DNA of 48,965 nucleotides from Bacteroidales bacterium (GTDB taxonomy: Bacteria > Bacteroidota > Bacteroidia > Bacteroidales > JAIPAP01), in contig JAIPAP010000010.1 of the NCBI GenBank assembly GCA_021740045.1, forward strand, positions 1 through 48,965. The letters run 5' to 3'. Below the pieces are notes generated by a model that did no database searches, was not told the DNA's origin, and saw only the letters and a program-made list of their open reading frames with translations. Below, piece after piece: positions 17,970 through 25,373 of this stretch. The translations under genes and the position numbers were made by a program. The stretch's first letter is position 1. Each line of letters opens with the position of its first letter.

Positions 17970-18866
17970 CTATTCTCCAGGCCACCATGATTCTACCAAT
18001 ACTTTATGGTTGTTATACCATTCCTTGGCAACAACTTCCGCATCCTGATCAGATTCTTTGATCTTACCCATCAGATCGTAAAGCTGGGTTTCTTTCAGGT
18101 TGAAGTTAGCACACATCTTGGCAACAGTTGGGAAATCATTTTCGAATCCCTTGCGTGAAAGGATGGCACAAACGTCCTTGGGATAGACACCTTTGGGGTC
18201 TTCCAGGTATTTCAGGTCGAAGTTAGCCCACTTGTGGTGAGGCTTCCATCCTGTAATAACAATAGGCTCACGACTATTGTATGCTTTTCTCAAGCTGGCA
18301 ACCATTGCGGGACCACTGGAAGTAACCTGTTCTAAATCGAGGTTATATTCCTTGATAGCTTTCTCGGTATTCCTGTGGATACCGGCACCGCTACCAATAC
18401 CAATGATCTCATTGTCAAACTTCTTAGCCACGTCATTGAGTTCCGGTATTGAGTTGATTTCTACATACTGAGGAACAACCAAACCAGTGGTTCCGTTGCT
18501 AAATGATTCACCGAGTTTTACGAGCTTATCACCATACTTCTCCCAGTAATCTGAATGGGTATGAGGTAACCAAGCGTCGAAAAACAAGTCGGCATCACCT
18601 TTGGCCAGGGTAGCATAAATTGGGCCCGGCTCAAGAGGTGTAATGGTTACATCATAACCTTCATCCTCAAGCATTACCTTTGCCAGGTTGGTAAAGGCAA
18701 TACCCTCGGCCCAGTTGGGGTAAAGAATTGATATTTCGCCTTTTTCTTCGGCCGCTTTTTCTTCACCTTCTTTTTGGCCTGCACCGCCACATGCGGTCAA
18801 ACCAATAATGCTAACACCGATCAACAGTGCTAATACGGTTCTTAAATTAAACTTAATTTTTTTCAT
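17970..18866 (-). CDS. Glycine betaine/proline betaine ABC transporter substrate-binding lipoprotein
   Basis: A 298-residue lipoprotein of the OpuAC/ProX class that captures betaines in the periplasm. The signal peptide ends in a lipobox with Cys (GLTACGG). The mature part has the family segments ILYPNWAEGIAF, DLFFDAWLPHTHSDYW and TGWKPHHKWANF, containing Trp residues of the kind that form the aromatic box for the trimethylammonium group. An in-frame GTG at 18875 overlaps the AAAGGAG ribosome-binding site, so the ATG at 18866 is the likely start. It is the last gene of the operon, 66 bases after the permease. The order is ATPase, permease, binding protein. Confidence 0.92.
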   Translation of the reverse strand: MKKIKFNLRTVLALLIGVSIIGLTACGGAGQKEGEEKAAEEKGEISILYPNWAEGIAFTNLAKVMLEDEGYDVTITPLEPGPIYATLAKGDADLFFDAWLPHTHSDYWEKYGDKLVKLGESFSNGTTGLVVPQYVEINSIPELNDVAKKFDNEIIGIGSGAGIHRNTEKAIKEYNLDLEQVTSSGPAMVASLRKAYNSREPIVITGWKPHHKWANFDLKYLEDPKGVYPKDVCAILSRKGFENDFPTVAKMCANFNLKETQLYDLMGKIKESDQDAEVVAKEWYNNHKVLVESWWPGE

Positions 18867-18932
18867 AATGTACACTCCTTTAATTGATTTAACTTCAGTT
18901 TTTTCTGGGTTTTATTTCATAATAATACTAAT

Positions 18933-19799
18933 CTATTTCCGAGATTTTCCGGCCGCTTGACTCAAGCGGTCAAGGATTATAGCCACTACCACGATTCCAA
19001 GACCGGCTTCAAAGCCAAGTGCCATATCGGCTTTAAGAATTCCTTTATAAACCGACTGACCAAGGCCTCCGGCACCAACCATAGAAGCGATCACCACCAT
19101 CGAAAGCGCCAGCATGATGACTTGGTTAACACCTGCCAGGATAGTTGGCATGGCTAATGGGATTTGCACTTTGTACAAGAGTTGGCGGTCGGTACATCCG
19201 AATGAACGGGAAGCTTCAACCACATCTTTTTGTACACCCCTAATGCCCAGGTTGGTTAGACGAACCGCCGGGGGCAATGAGAACACTACAGTAGCTACAA
19301 CACCGGGGACATTACCCACGCTGAAGAACAAAATGGCCGGGATCAGATAAACGAAAGGAGGCATGGTCTGCATAAAGTCCAATATAGGACGGATCACAGA
19401 ATCCAAACTATCGCTCCTCGAAGCATAAATACCTACCGGTATCCCGATAACGATGGCCAGTAAAGCAGAGGCTATTACCAGTGCAAAAGTTTGCATGGTC
19501 TCCTCCCAAAATCCCATACCATACAGGACGAAGAGACCGATAATGACAAAAAGGGCCATTCCGCCACCGGCTTTAAGACCGGCTTTGGAAAAGTAACCTT
19601 TTCCTTTTCCCATGATAAGGTATGCAATAATTGCAATAATCACCATCATTAGGAAAGGATGGGGAAGCATCAGAATGTATTCCAAAGAATCGACTATGCC
19701 GTCAATTCCTACTGTAATTCCGTTAAAGAATCCGGCAGCATTGACCGAAAGCCAGTCAATCGCCTGTTCTACATATTCACCAAGTTTAATGTCTATCAT
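18933..19799 (-). CDS. Glycine betaine ABC transporter permease (ProW/OpuAB-like)
   Basis: A 288-residue inner-membrane permease with about seven membrane segments. The ABC-permease coupling-loop region EASRSFGCTDRQLLYKVQIPLAMPTI is present in the C-terminal half, as is MVGAGGLGQSVYKGI. An amphipathic N-terminal segment precedes the first helix, as in ProW. The start codon overlaps the ATPase stop by four bases (ATGA), so translation is probably coupled. It imports betaine with the neighbouring ATPase and binding protein. Confidence 0.93.
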   Translation of the reverse strand: MIDIKLGEYVEQAIDWLSVNAAGFFNGITVGIDGIVDSLEYILMLPHPFLMMVIIAIIAYLIMGKGKGYFSKAGLKAGGGMALFVIIGLFVLYGMGFWEETMQTFALVIASALLAIVIGIPVGIYASRSDSLDSVIRPILDFMQTMPPFVYLIPAILFFSVGNVPGVVATVVFSLPPAVRLTNLGIRGVQKDVVEASRSFGCTDRQLLYKVQIPLAMPTILAGVNQVIMLALSMVVIASMVGAGGLGQSVYKGILKADMALGFEAGLGIVVVAIILDRLSQAAGKSRK

Positions 19800-21040
19800 T
19801 CGTGAGTTCCTCCTTCTTTAATTTGGATTACTTCTTCCTCTTCCTTACCGATCATTTCTGCTATAACGGCGGAGTGAGAAACCAGGCCAATAAGGTTTTT
19901 CTCATCATCCACTACAGCTACCGGTAATGAATATTCGAGGTAAAACGGAAGAATGTCCGCTACGGGAGTAGTATCGGCAACCATAGGCACATCTTTAATG
20001 ACCACATCTTCCACACTTCTCTTATTCTTTTTCTTGGCTTCAGCCACATCGTTATCGACTACGAACCCTAAGAAATGGTCATTTTTATCGAGGACCGGTA
20101 ACACATCCTTTCCTGTCTCACGCATCAGGCGTAAAGTAAAGTTAGGGCCATGCCGCTCAATATCCACATGAGGGGGATTCCTGAACATAACCGATCCGGC
20201 GGTAACAATGGTACTACGGTCAACATTTTCAACAAATGCCTTCACATAATCGTTAGCCGGTTCCATCAGGATATCTTCGGGTGTACCAATTTGAACGATA
20301 ACGCCATCTTTCATAATGGCAATACGGTCACCTAGTTTAAGCGCCTCGTCCAGGTCGTGGGTAATAAAAACAATGGTCTTTTGTACTTTTTTCTGCAACT
20401 CCAGCAGTTCCTCCTGCATCTGCGTTCTGATCAGGGGGTCGAGCGCACTAAAGGCCTCATCCATAAGCAACACTTCCGGATCGGTAGCCAGTGCCCTGGC
20501 CAAACCTACACGTTGCTGCATACCACCACTGAGCTCGCCGGTCATCATTTCTTCATAACCCTGGAGCCCGACCTGCTTAATTGTTTTGTAGGCTTTTTCA
20601 AGCCGTTCATTTTCATCTCTGCCCATGATCTCCATTCCAAAAGCCACATTTGAGCTTACTGTCCGGTGCGGTAACAGTCCGAAGTTCTGGAATACCATGG
20701 TCATTTTATTCCTGCGCATTTCGCGGAGGCTCTTTTCATCCAATACCATTATATCATTTTCATCGATATAGATATGTCCGGAGGTTGGATTGATCAGCCG
20801 GTTGAAACAACGCAGCATGGTTGATTTTCCGCTACCTGACAATCCCATCACTACGAAAACTTCGCCTTCGTATATGGAATAATTGGCATTGTTAACGGCA
20901 ACCGTACAGCCTGTTTTATCGAGGACCTCTGCCTTACTCATACCTTGCTCTGTGAGCTTTAAGGCTTCATCCCTGCGGCTGCCGAAAACCAGGTTCAGAT
21001 CTTCAACCTTAATTTTTACTTGTTTATTCTCATTTTCCAT
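19796..21040 (-). CDS. Glycine betaine ABC transporter ATPase with CBS pair (ProV/OpuAA-like)
   Basis: A 414-residue ATPase. The nucleotide-binding domain (about 1-280) has the Walker A GLSGSGKST, signature ELSGGMQQRVGLARAL, Walker B VLLMDEAFSALDP, and the H-loop FITHD. The family N-terminal extension (EALKLTEQGMSKAEVLDKTG) is present. Two CBS domains follow (about 285-410), which in the OpuA family sense ionic strength or nucleotides and switch transport with osmolarity. It is the first gene of a three-gene operon. Its leader contains the strong hairpin at 21203-21249. Confidence 0.95.
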   Translation of the reverse strand: MENENKQVKIKVEDLNLVFGSRRDEALKLTEQGMSKAEVLDKTGCTVAVNNANYSIYEGEVFVVMGLSGSGKSTMLRCFNRLINPTSGHIYIDENDIMVLDEKSLREMRRNKMTMVFQNFGLLPHRTVSSNVAFGMEIMGRDENERLEKAYKTIKQVGLQGYEEMMTGELSGGMQQRVGLARALATDPEVLLMDEAFSALDPLIRTQMQEELLELQKKVQKTIVFITHDLDEALKLGDRIAIMKDGVIVQIGTPEDILMEPANDYVKAFVENVDRSTIVTAGSVMFRNPPHVDIERHGPNFTLRLMRETGKDVLPVLDKNDHFLGFVVDNDVAEAKKKNKRSVEDVVIKDVPMVADTTPVADILPFYLEYSLPVAVVDDEKNLIGLVSHSAVIAEMIGKEEEEVIQIKEGGTHE

Positions 21041-21202
21041 AATACTTATCTAAACTTCCACTATTATTCAACACAATATTCATTGATGTGTTCCGAAATA
21101 ATAATTTCCTTTGGTAAACCTGAAGAATAGTCTTTTTATCAAAGAAACATCATCCGGATGAATCGTGCTTTAAATACACTTTAAAAACCATTGAACCTAA
21201 CG

Positions 21203-21249
21203 AAAAACCGAAGGAAGTGCACTTTTATAAAAAGTTGCACTTTCCTTCG
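21203..21249 (-). terminator. Long hairpin with T-tract between porin and betaine operon (terminator or attenuator)
   Basis: On the minus strand a 13-bp outer stem (CGAAGGAAGTGCA with TGCACTTTCCTTCG, one bulged base) continues into a CTTTT/AAAAG inner stem and is followed by GGTTTTTCG. It lies 125 bases after the porin stop and about 160 bases before the ATPase start. It ends the porin transcript, or acts as an attenuator for the betaine operon if transcription comes from upstream. No clear promoter lies between it and the ATPase gene. Confidence 0.7.
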
Positions 21250-21348
21250 ATAGATATTTTTATCGTTTTCGATTCAACATTTTTCTCATTATTTCTATAC
21301 CCCTTTGATTATTAGTTTATTGTTAAAAACAGCGCTTTGCTGAGTACA

Positions 21349-21356
21349 CAAATATA
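21349..21356 (-). promoter_or_regulatory. -7 element TATATTTG ahead of the betaine operon
   Basis: The minus strand reads TATATTTG, an exact TAnnTTTG match just after the porin stop codon. No -33 TTTG is at the usual distance. A transcript from here would have a leader of about 300 bases and pass through the hairpin at 21203-21249. Confidence 0.4.
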
Positions 21357-21373
21357 ACTAATAAATCATCGAT

Positions 21374-22558
21374 TTAGAAATAATAGCCAATATTAATATT
21401 GAAACGTGTATTCCAATCGGGATCTTCAACACCGGTACCCAAGCCTTTACCAAAGGTTTCGGTTAACCATGGCTGGTTTTTACCCATAGCATAGTCGATA
21501 TAGGTATAAATGCTACCTGCAGTAACCAGCATACCGGGAATAAGGTGCTGAGTATCGTAAAAGTCCTCATTGGCCTTGTCGATCATTGTGTAATCAACAT
21601 AGGGCTGAATGCTTGAGATTGGGCCCCATTCAACCGGAATTGAATAAGCTAAGCCAACAGCATAAATGCTAGCTTCTTTCGCTACCGGGTAGTTAAATCC
21701 ATAGGCACCCATTTGCACCATCTCGATATCATCACCGGCATCGTTTTTAGCATTGTAGTTGTAATTGATGTAAGAAGCTTTCAGATTGAAGCCACCACCG
21801 AAATTACCAACTACGTGACCGGCAAAAGCGGTTCCCATTTCAGCTTCGTCGAGCACACTGTTGTAAATGCCGCCCAATTGTGCTGAAACACCTACTTCCC
21901 AACTATCACTAATGTTATAAGCATAGCGGGCGTTAAATTGGTTTAGCTCGCGAATTGAGGCCGTAGTGTCACCAAATACGCCACCGGGCGTAATATCATA
22001 GGAGTAACGACCTGCACCTGCATTACCAAAAGTTACATCACCTCCGTAAACCGGGCCTTCCGGCTCTGCCTGACGGAAGTATGACAGTGAAAGCTTTGAA
22101 TTTTCGCCTGTGATATCAAAATTGATACCCATGTCATAATCATCTTCCAGACCAACATAGTACTGCCCCTGGAACCACCATGAGTGCGAAGCATATGTTG
22201 TAATACCGAAGGGTACCTGGGTAGCACCTAACTCCATATACACATTATCGGAAAAGGCATAACCCAAATATCCATGATGGATAAAATGAGTACCAAATGT
22301 GGGGTAAAAACGATATTCAAAACTCAGGTCAACATTGGCTACTGAACCATCAACGTTCAAACGCCATGTATCCCATGTAAACTGTGGATTTAAATTACTG
22401 GCACCACCTTCATAGTTGGTTGCTATAACATTATAACGTACGGCACCACCAACTTTAAATCCATCGTCTTGTGCTACTGACTTTTTTGGCAGCAAGCTAC
22501 CCATAAAAATCACGCTCAACATAACTAACACTACTCTCCAAATGTTTAAATTTTTCAT
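21374..22558 (-). CDS. Outer-membrane beta-barrel porin-like protein
   Basis: A 394-residue exported protein. The signal peptide (about residues 1-29, ending SVAQ) is followed by repeated amphipathic strands rich in aromatic and glycine residues (FEYRFYPTFG, VGLAYSIPVEWG), and the protein ends in NINIGYYF with a C-terminal Phe. These are hallmarks of an outer-membrane barrel. It resembles substrate-selective porins of the OprP/OprO type only in a general way. It lies upstream of the glycine betaine ABC operon on the same strand, suggesting it lets betaine or related solutes cross the outer membrane. A strong promoter about 260 bases upstream implies a long leader. Confidence 0.75.
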   Translation of the reverse strand: MKNLNIWRVVLVMLSVIFMGSLLPKKSVAQDDGFKVGGAVRYNVIATNYEGGASNLNPQFTWDTWRLNVDGSVANVDLSFEYRFYPTFGTHFIHHGYLGYAFSDNVYMELGATQVPFGITTYASHSWWFQGQYYVGLEDDYDMGINFDITGENSKLSLSYFRQAEPEGPVYGGDVTFGNAGAGRYSYDITPGGVFGDTTASIRELNQFNARYAYNISDSWEVGVSAQLGGIYNSVLDEAEMGTAFAGHVVGNFGGGFNLKASYINYNYNAKNDAGDDIEMVQMGAYGFNYPVAKEASIYAVGLAYSIPVEWGPISSIQPYVDYTMIDKANEDFYDTQHLIPGMLVTAGSIYTYIDYAMGKNQPWLTETFGKGLGTGVEDPDWNTRFNINIGYYF

Positions 22559-22820
22559 AATTCAATCCTTTTAATTAAACTTTGATTGCTTTTAGTTAAA
22601 AAAATATCTCGTTATCCGGTCTACATTATCAATGTAATGTTATACGGAATATCGCAATGAATACACAAACTATCACGGGAAATAGTCAGGCCCCTCCAAA
22701 TCACCAGCTAACAAATCGCCTGTAAACAGGCTCATTTTGTCGAATTTTTTCATATAGTACATTGGGTTTTTTATTTTGCCCATAAACCTAATTACCAATT
22801 TCCTATTTGTTTCGACGCCA
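22559..22820 (-). promoter_or_regulatory. Long 5' leader of the porin gene with small hairpins
   Basis: About 255 transcribed bases separate the promoter from the porin ATG. They contain a GCCTG-TAAA-CAGGC hairpin (22718-22731) and an ACATTA/TAATGT hairpin near 22631-22650. No known riboswitch fold could be matched by eye and no ORF of note is present. The length suggests post-transcriptional control. Confidence 0.4.
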
Positions 22821-22852
22821 CAAAAGTATAGTAAAATTTTTTAATATACAAA
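22821..22852 (-). promoter_or_regulatory. Two-part Bacteroidota promoter for the porin gene
   Basis: On the minus strand TTTG (22849-22852) and TACTTTTG (22821-22828) are 20 bases apart, a near-perfect TTTG-N19-21-TAnnTTTG promoter. It faces the porin gene. Confidence 0.75.
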
Positions 22853-23294
22853 CCTAATTTATTAATATAATGTTAATTATAAACAAGCCAACCCCAATTA
22901 AATCCTATGCAACAGGTAATTACATCCTCCATAAAAATCTCTATTTTCATATAATCAACTAAAATATATCATTTAACATCCAACCGGGAAGTTTGTTCGC
23001 CTTGCCAATTCAGGTGCGTTCCCCGAAGAACATCTAAAAAGGATTTAAAGCTCAGTAAATACAGGCATTCTGTCAGTCTTACAAGCTGGAATAACAATGC
23101 TCTAAATCAATCCAATTCAAATTGATTTTAAATAATAATTCCACTGTCTTAACTTGTTGTATTGAAAAAATTGCAGGATTTAGAACATCTTGCTCATTAA
23201 TAGGATAAATTCGATTGAATAGAACTTTATTGGGTTTGTTATTAAATGCTTTGGACACATTCAAACTAAGAAGTAAGATATAACCAGCACATAA
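22853..23294. other. AT-rich intergenic stretch without a recognisable gene
   Basis: Some 440 bases between the porin promoter and the BadF-type kinase gene. A 61-codon minus-strand frame (23079-23264) has no recognisable family and unremarkable composition. Part of it, VKTVELLFKI, faintly recalls the WQVELFFKWI motif of IS4-type transposases, too weakly to call a remnant. No terminator for the kinase operon was found here or just after its stop at 23295. Confidence 0.4.
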
Positions 23295-24146
23295 TCAGAT
23301 GGCCGGATGATTATTATGAAATTCCACCAGGCGTTGAATGGGCTTGGCTATAATTTCATTTACTGTAATATCATATTTGTTGCCGGTTTCATAAATCACA
23401 TCTTTAAATTGCATGGCAACCGATCCTATAATGCTTACAGGAATCTCTTTTGATTTAGGGTAATGCTTGATTTGGTCGGTAAAGAATTTAGCTATGGTAT
23501 AATATATAAGGTCTTCGATAAAGGGATGTTCACGATGATCAGCGATAAACACGGTAAAAGAAGCTAAGAAGCGGTTGGGATAATCGTTTTTATAAAAAGA
23601 TTCCAGAATACTCACTAAATCAAGATTATAACGTTCATCAAAAGCCTTTTTTAAATCCCCGGGGAGATGCTTTTTCAAATAGGCCGTTAGCAATTTTTTG
23701 CCCAAATGGGCGCCACTGCCTTCATCTCCAAAGAAATATCCTAATGAAGGAATTCTTTCCGCTATTTGAACACCATCGTAATAGCCTGAATTAGAACCTG
23801 TCCCCAAAATTCCGACAATTCCTTCTACAGTACCGAATAAAGCCCTTGCAGCCCCCAACAAATCGGATTCAACGATAATTTCAGCATTTATAAAATACTG
23901 ACGCAGTGCATCATACATTTCACTGCTTTTAATCTCCGATCCACAGCCCGCCCCATAAAAATAGACGTGTTCAATATTTTCTTTCTCAAGGAATGGGTCC
24001 AGCTCTTTTTCAAGGCTTTCCACAATTTGATCATGACCAATGAAAAAAGGATTAAATCCCATGGTGTTTACCGTATTCAACACCACGCCCGATTTAACCA
24101 GGCTCCAGTCGGTTTTAGATGATCCGCTATCGGCTATTACGTTCAT
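23295..24146 (-). CDS. BadF/BadG-type ATPase, N-acetylglucosamine-kinase-like
   Basis: A 283-residue sugar-kinase-fold protein (ASKHA superfamily). The phosphate-1 motif ADSGSSKTDWSLV is at residues 5-17, and a second phosphate motif GILGTGSNSGYYDG lies near residue 115, followed by GYFFGDEGSGAHLGKKLL. This pattern matches the Bacteroidota GlcNAc-kinase-like group, which probably phosphorylates amino sugars recovered from cell wall or glycans. Length is normal. It is the last gene of a four-gene run, 11 bases after the HD gene. The substrate is inferred from family resemblance only. Confidence 0.82.
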   Translation of the reverse strand: MNVIADSGSSKTDWSLVKSGVVLNTVNTMGFNPFFIGHDQIVESLEKELDPFLEKENIEHVYFYGAGCGSEIKSSEMYDALRQYFINAEIIVESDLLGAARALFGTVEGIVGILGTGSNSGYYDGVQIAERIPSLGYFFGDEGSGAHLGKKLLTAYLKKHLPGDLKKAFDERYNLDLVSILESFYKNDYPNRFLASFTVFIADHREHPFIEDLIYYTIAKFFTDQIKHYPKSKEIPVSIIGSVAMQFKDVIYETGNKYDITVNEIIAKPIQRLVEFHNNHPAI

Positions 24147-24157
24147 ACTACTCCCTT

Positions 24158-24946
24158 TTATCCATGCATATTCTCCTTACAAAAACGCTCCAATTGCTCC
24201 AGCATTGGAACAACCAGCAAATGTCCGTTCATTGTTTCGGCAATTGAACGAAGGTAGCCCCTTTTATGAATGCGGGCAAATGCCAGGGCAAAATTTATAT
24301 CGTAAACCCATGATATTTGCAGTACCTTAAAATCACTAAGTGTTTGTATGCTATACAGATCAACCATCTTTTTGTTTAAAATGGCATTGGAAACGTTTTC
24401 GGATATACGATTGTCATTAGACAGGTTCAACTCAAGTGTGGAGTTTGACTGATCGGATTGATAATGCGCGATTACTACCTTAAATATATCCAACTTATCG
24501 GCATCTCTTAGCAGCCTGGCAAAAAATAAGGATTTGCCGGTTAAGTTCTCATCGATCCTGGCTTTATTATGATTGGCAATGGCTTGGTAAACCATTTCCC
24601 GATGAGAAGTTGAAAGCTTTGCAAGCAAATCATTTTCCCTGATCACCGTTAGACCAAGCTCGGCATGATCGATTGATTGTTTATCGGAAAAGGTCTTGTA
24701 TTCATAAAACTGCCGGAATCTTCCCACATCATGCAATAAGGCCATTATTTCGGCGAGATTAACATCATAATCGGTTAGGTATAATTCATCCGACAATTCC
24801 CGTATTTCATTAAGTACCCGTAGCGAATGATTGATCTTCATTCTAATCATTTCCGGTTCGTCGACCAGATCACAAAATGATTCGGCATAATCGACAAACC
24901 ATTTTCGCAAACCAATAAAAAAATCTTTTTTAGTGTCCTTTTCCAA
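24158..24946 (-). CDS. HD-domain phosphohydrolase-like protein
   Basis: A 262-residue protein with an HD metal-binding domain: an upstream His in INHSLRVLNEI, the paired LLHDVGRF (His-Asp), a later His in ANHNK, and Asp in RDADKLDIF. Such proteins hydrolyse nucleotides or other phosphate esters; the substrate is unknown. It has no signal peptide, so it acts in the cytosol. The start overlaps the VanZ-like gene by 17 bases, and the kinase gene follows 11 bases downstream, so all are probably cotranscribed. Confidence 0.82.
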   Translation of the reverse strand: MEKDTKKDFFIGLRKWFVDYAESFCDLVDEPEMIRMKINHSLRVLNEIRELSDELYLTDYDVNLAEIMALLHDVGRFRQFYEYKTFSDKQSIDHAELGLTVIRENDLLAKLSTSHREMVYQAIANHNKARIDENLTGKSLFFARLLRDADKLDIFKVVIAHYQSDQSNSTLELNLSNDNRISENVSNAILNKKMVDLYSIQTLSDFKVLQISWVYDINFALAFARIHKRGYLRSIAETMNGHLLVVPMLEQLERFCKENMHG

Positions 24947-25367
24947 AACGATTAAAAATATTTTCGAATGTTCTATACTTAATCAACAACAAAGCAGTAA
25001 AGTACCCCAATATCACGCCCAGACTATTATAAATAAAATCGACGATGTTGTAAGAGCGCCCGGGAATAATGCTTTGGTGCAACTCTTCCACATATGAAAA
25101 AGCAATCAGCAACAGGGTATAAATAATGCCCGTTTTAAACCTGATCCTTTCCAAGCCACTTTTCCACAGGATCACCAGCATGGATAGGATCAGGTACATT
25201 ATAATATGGGCAAGATAATCGAGGCGGATGCTAAACAGCCGTTTTGTTTTTTCCTCATCGGGCGATAAATCGGGATAGGATGACAAAATAACGATCAATG
25301 CCAGCCATATCCAGAATAAAACCTTATAGGTATGATGATCGAGTAATGCTTTCAGTATCCGCTTCAT
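24930..25367 (-). CDS. VanZ-like membrane protein
   Basis: A 145-residue protein with four predicted membrane helices and the VanZ-family patterns LDYLAHIIMYLILS and FSYVEELHQSIIPGRSYNIVDFIYNSLG. VanZ was named from teicoplanin resistance, but most members have no known function. It starts 6 bases after the S9 peptidase stop and overlaps the HD gene by 17 bases. Its basic C-terminus should be cytosolic. Confidence 0.85.
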   Translation of the reverse strand: MKRILKALLDHHTYKVLFWIWLALIVILSSYPDLSPDEEKTKRLFSIRLDYLAHIIMYLILSMLVILWKSGLERIRFKTGIIYTLLLIAFSYVEELHQSIIPGRSYNIVDFIYNSLGVILGYFTALLLIKYRTFENIFNRFGKGH

Positions 25368-25373
25368 ACATTT

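Noticed and set aside
23079-23264. 61-codon minus-strand frame with a faint likeness to an IS4-type transposase motif
   Set aside because: Only a handful of residues (VKTVELLF) match, the rest of the motif is absent, and there are no terminal inverted repeats nearby.
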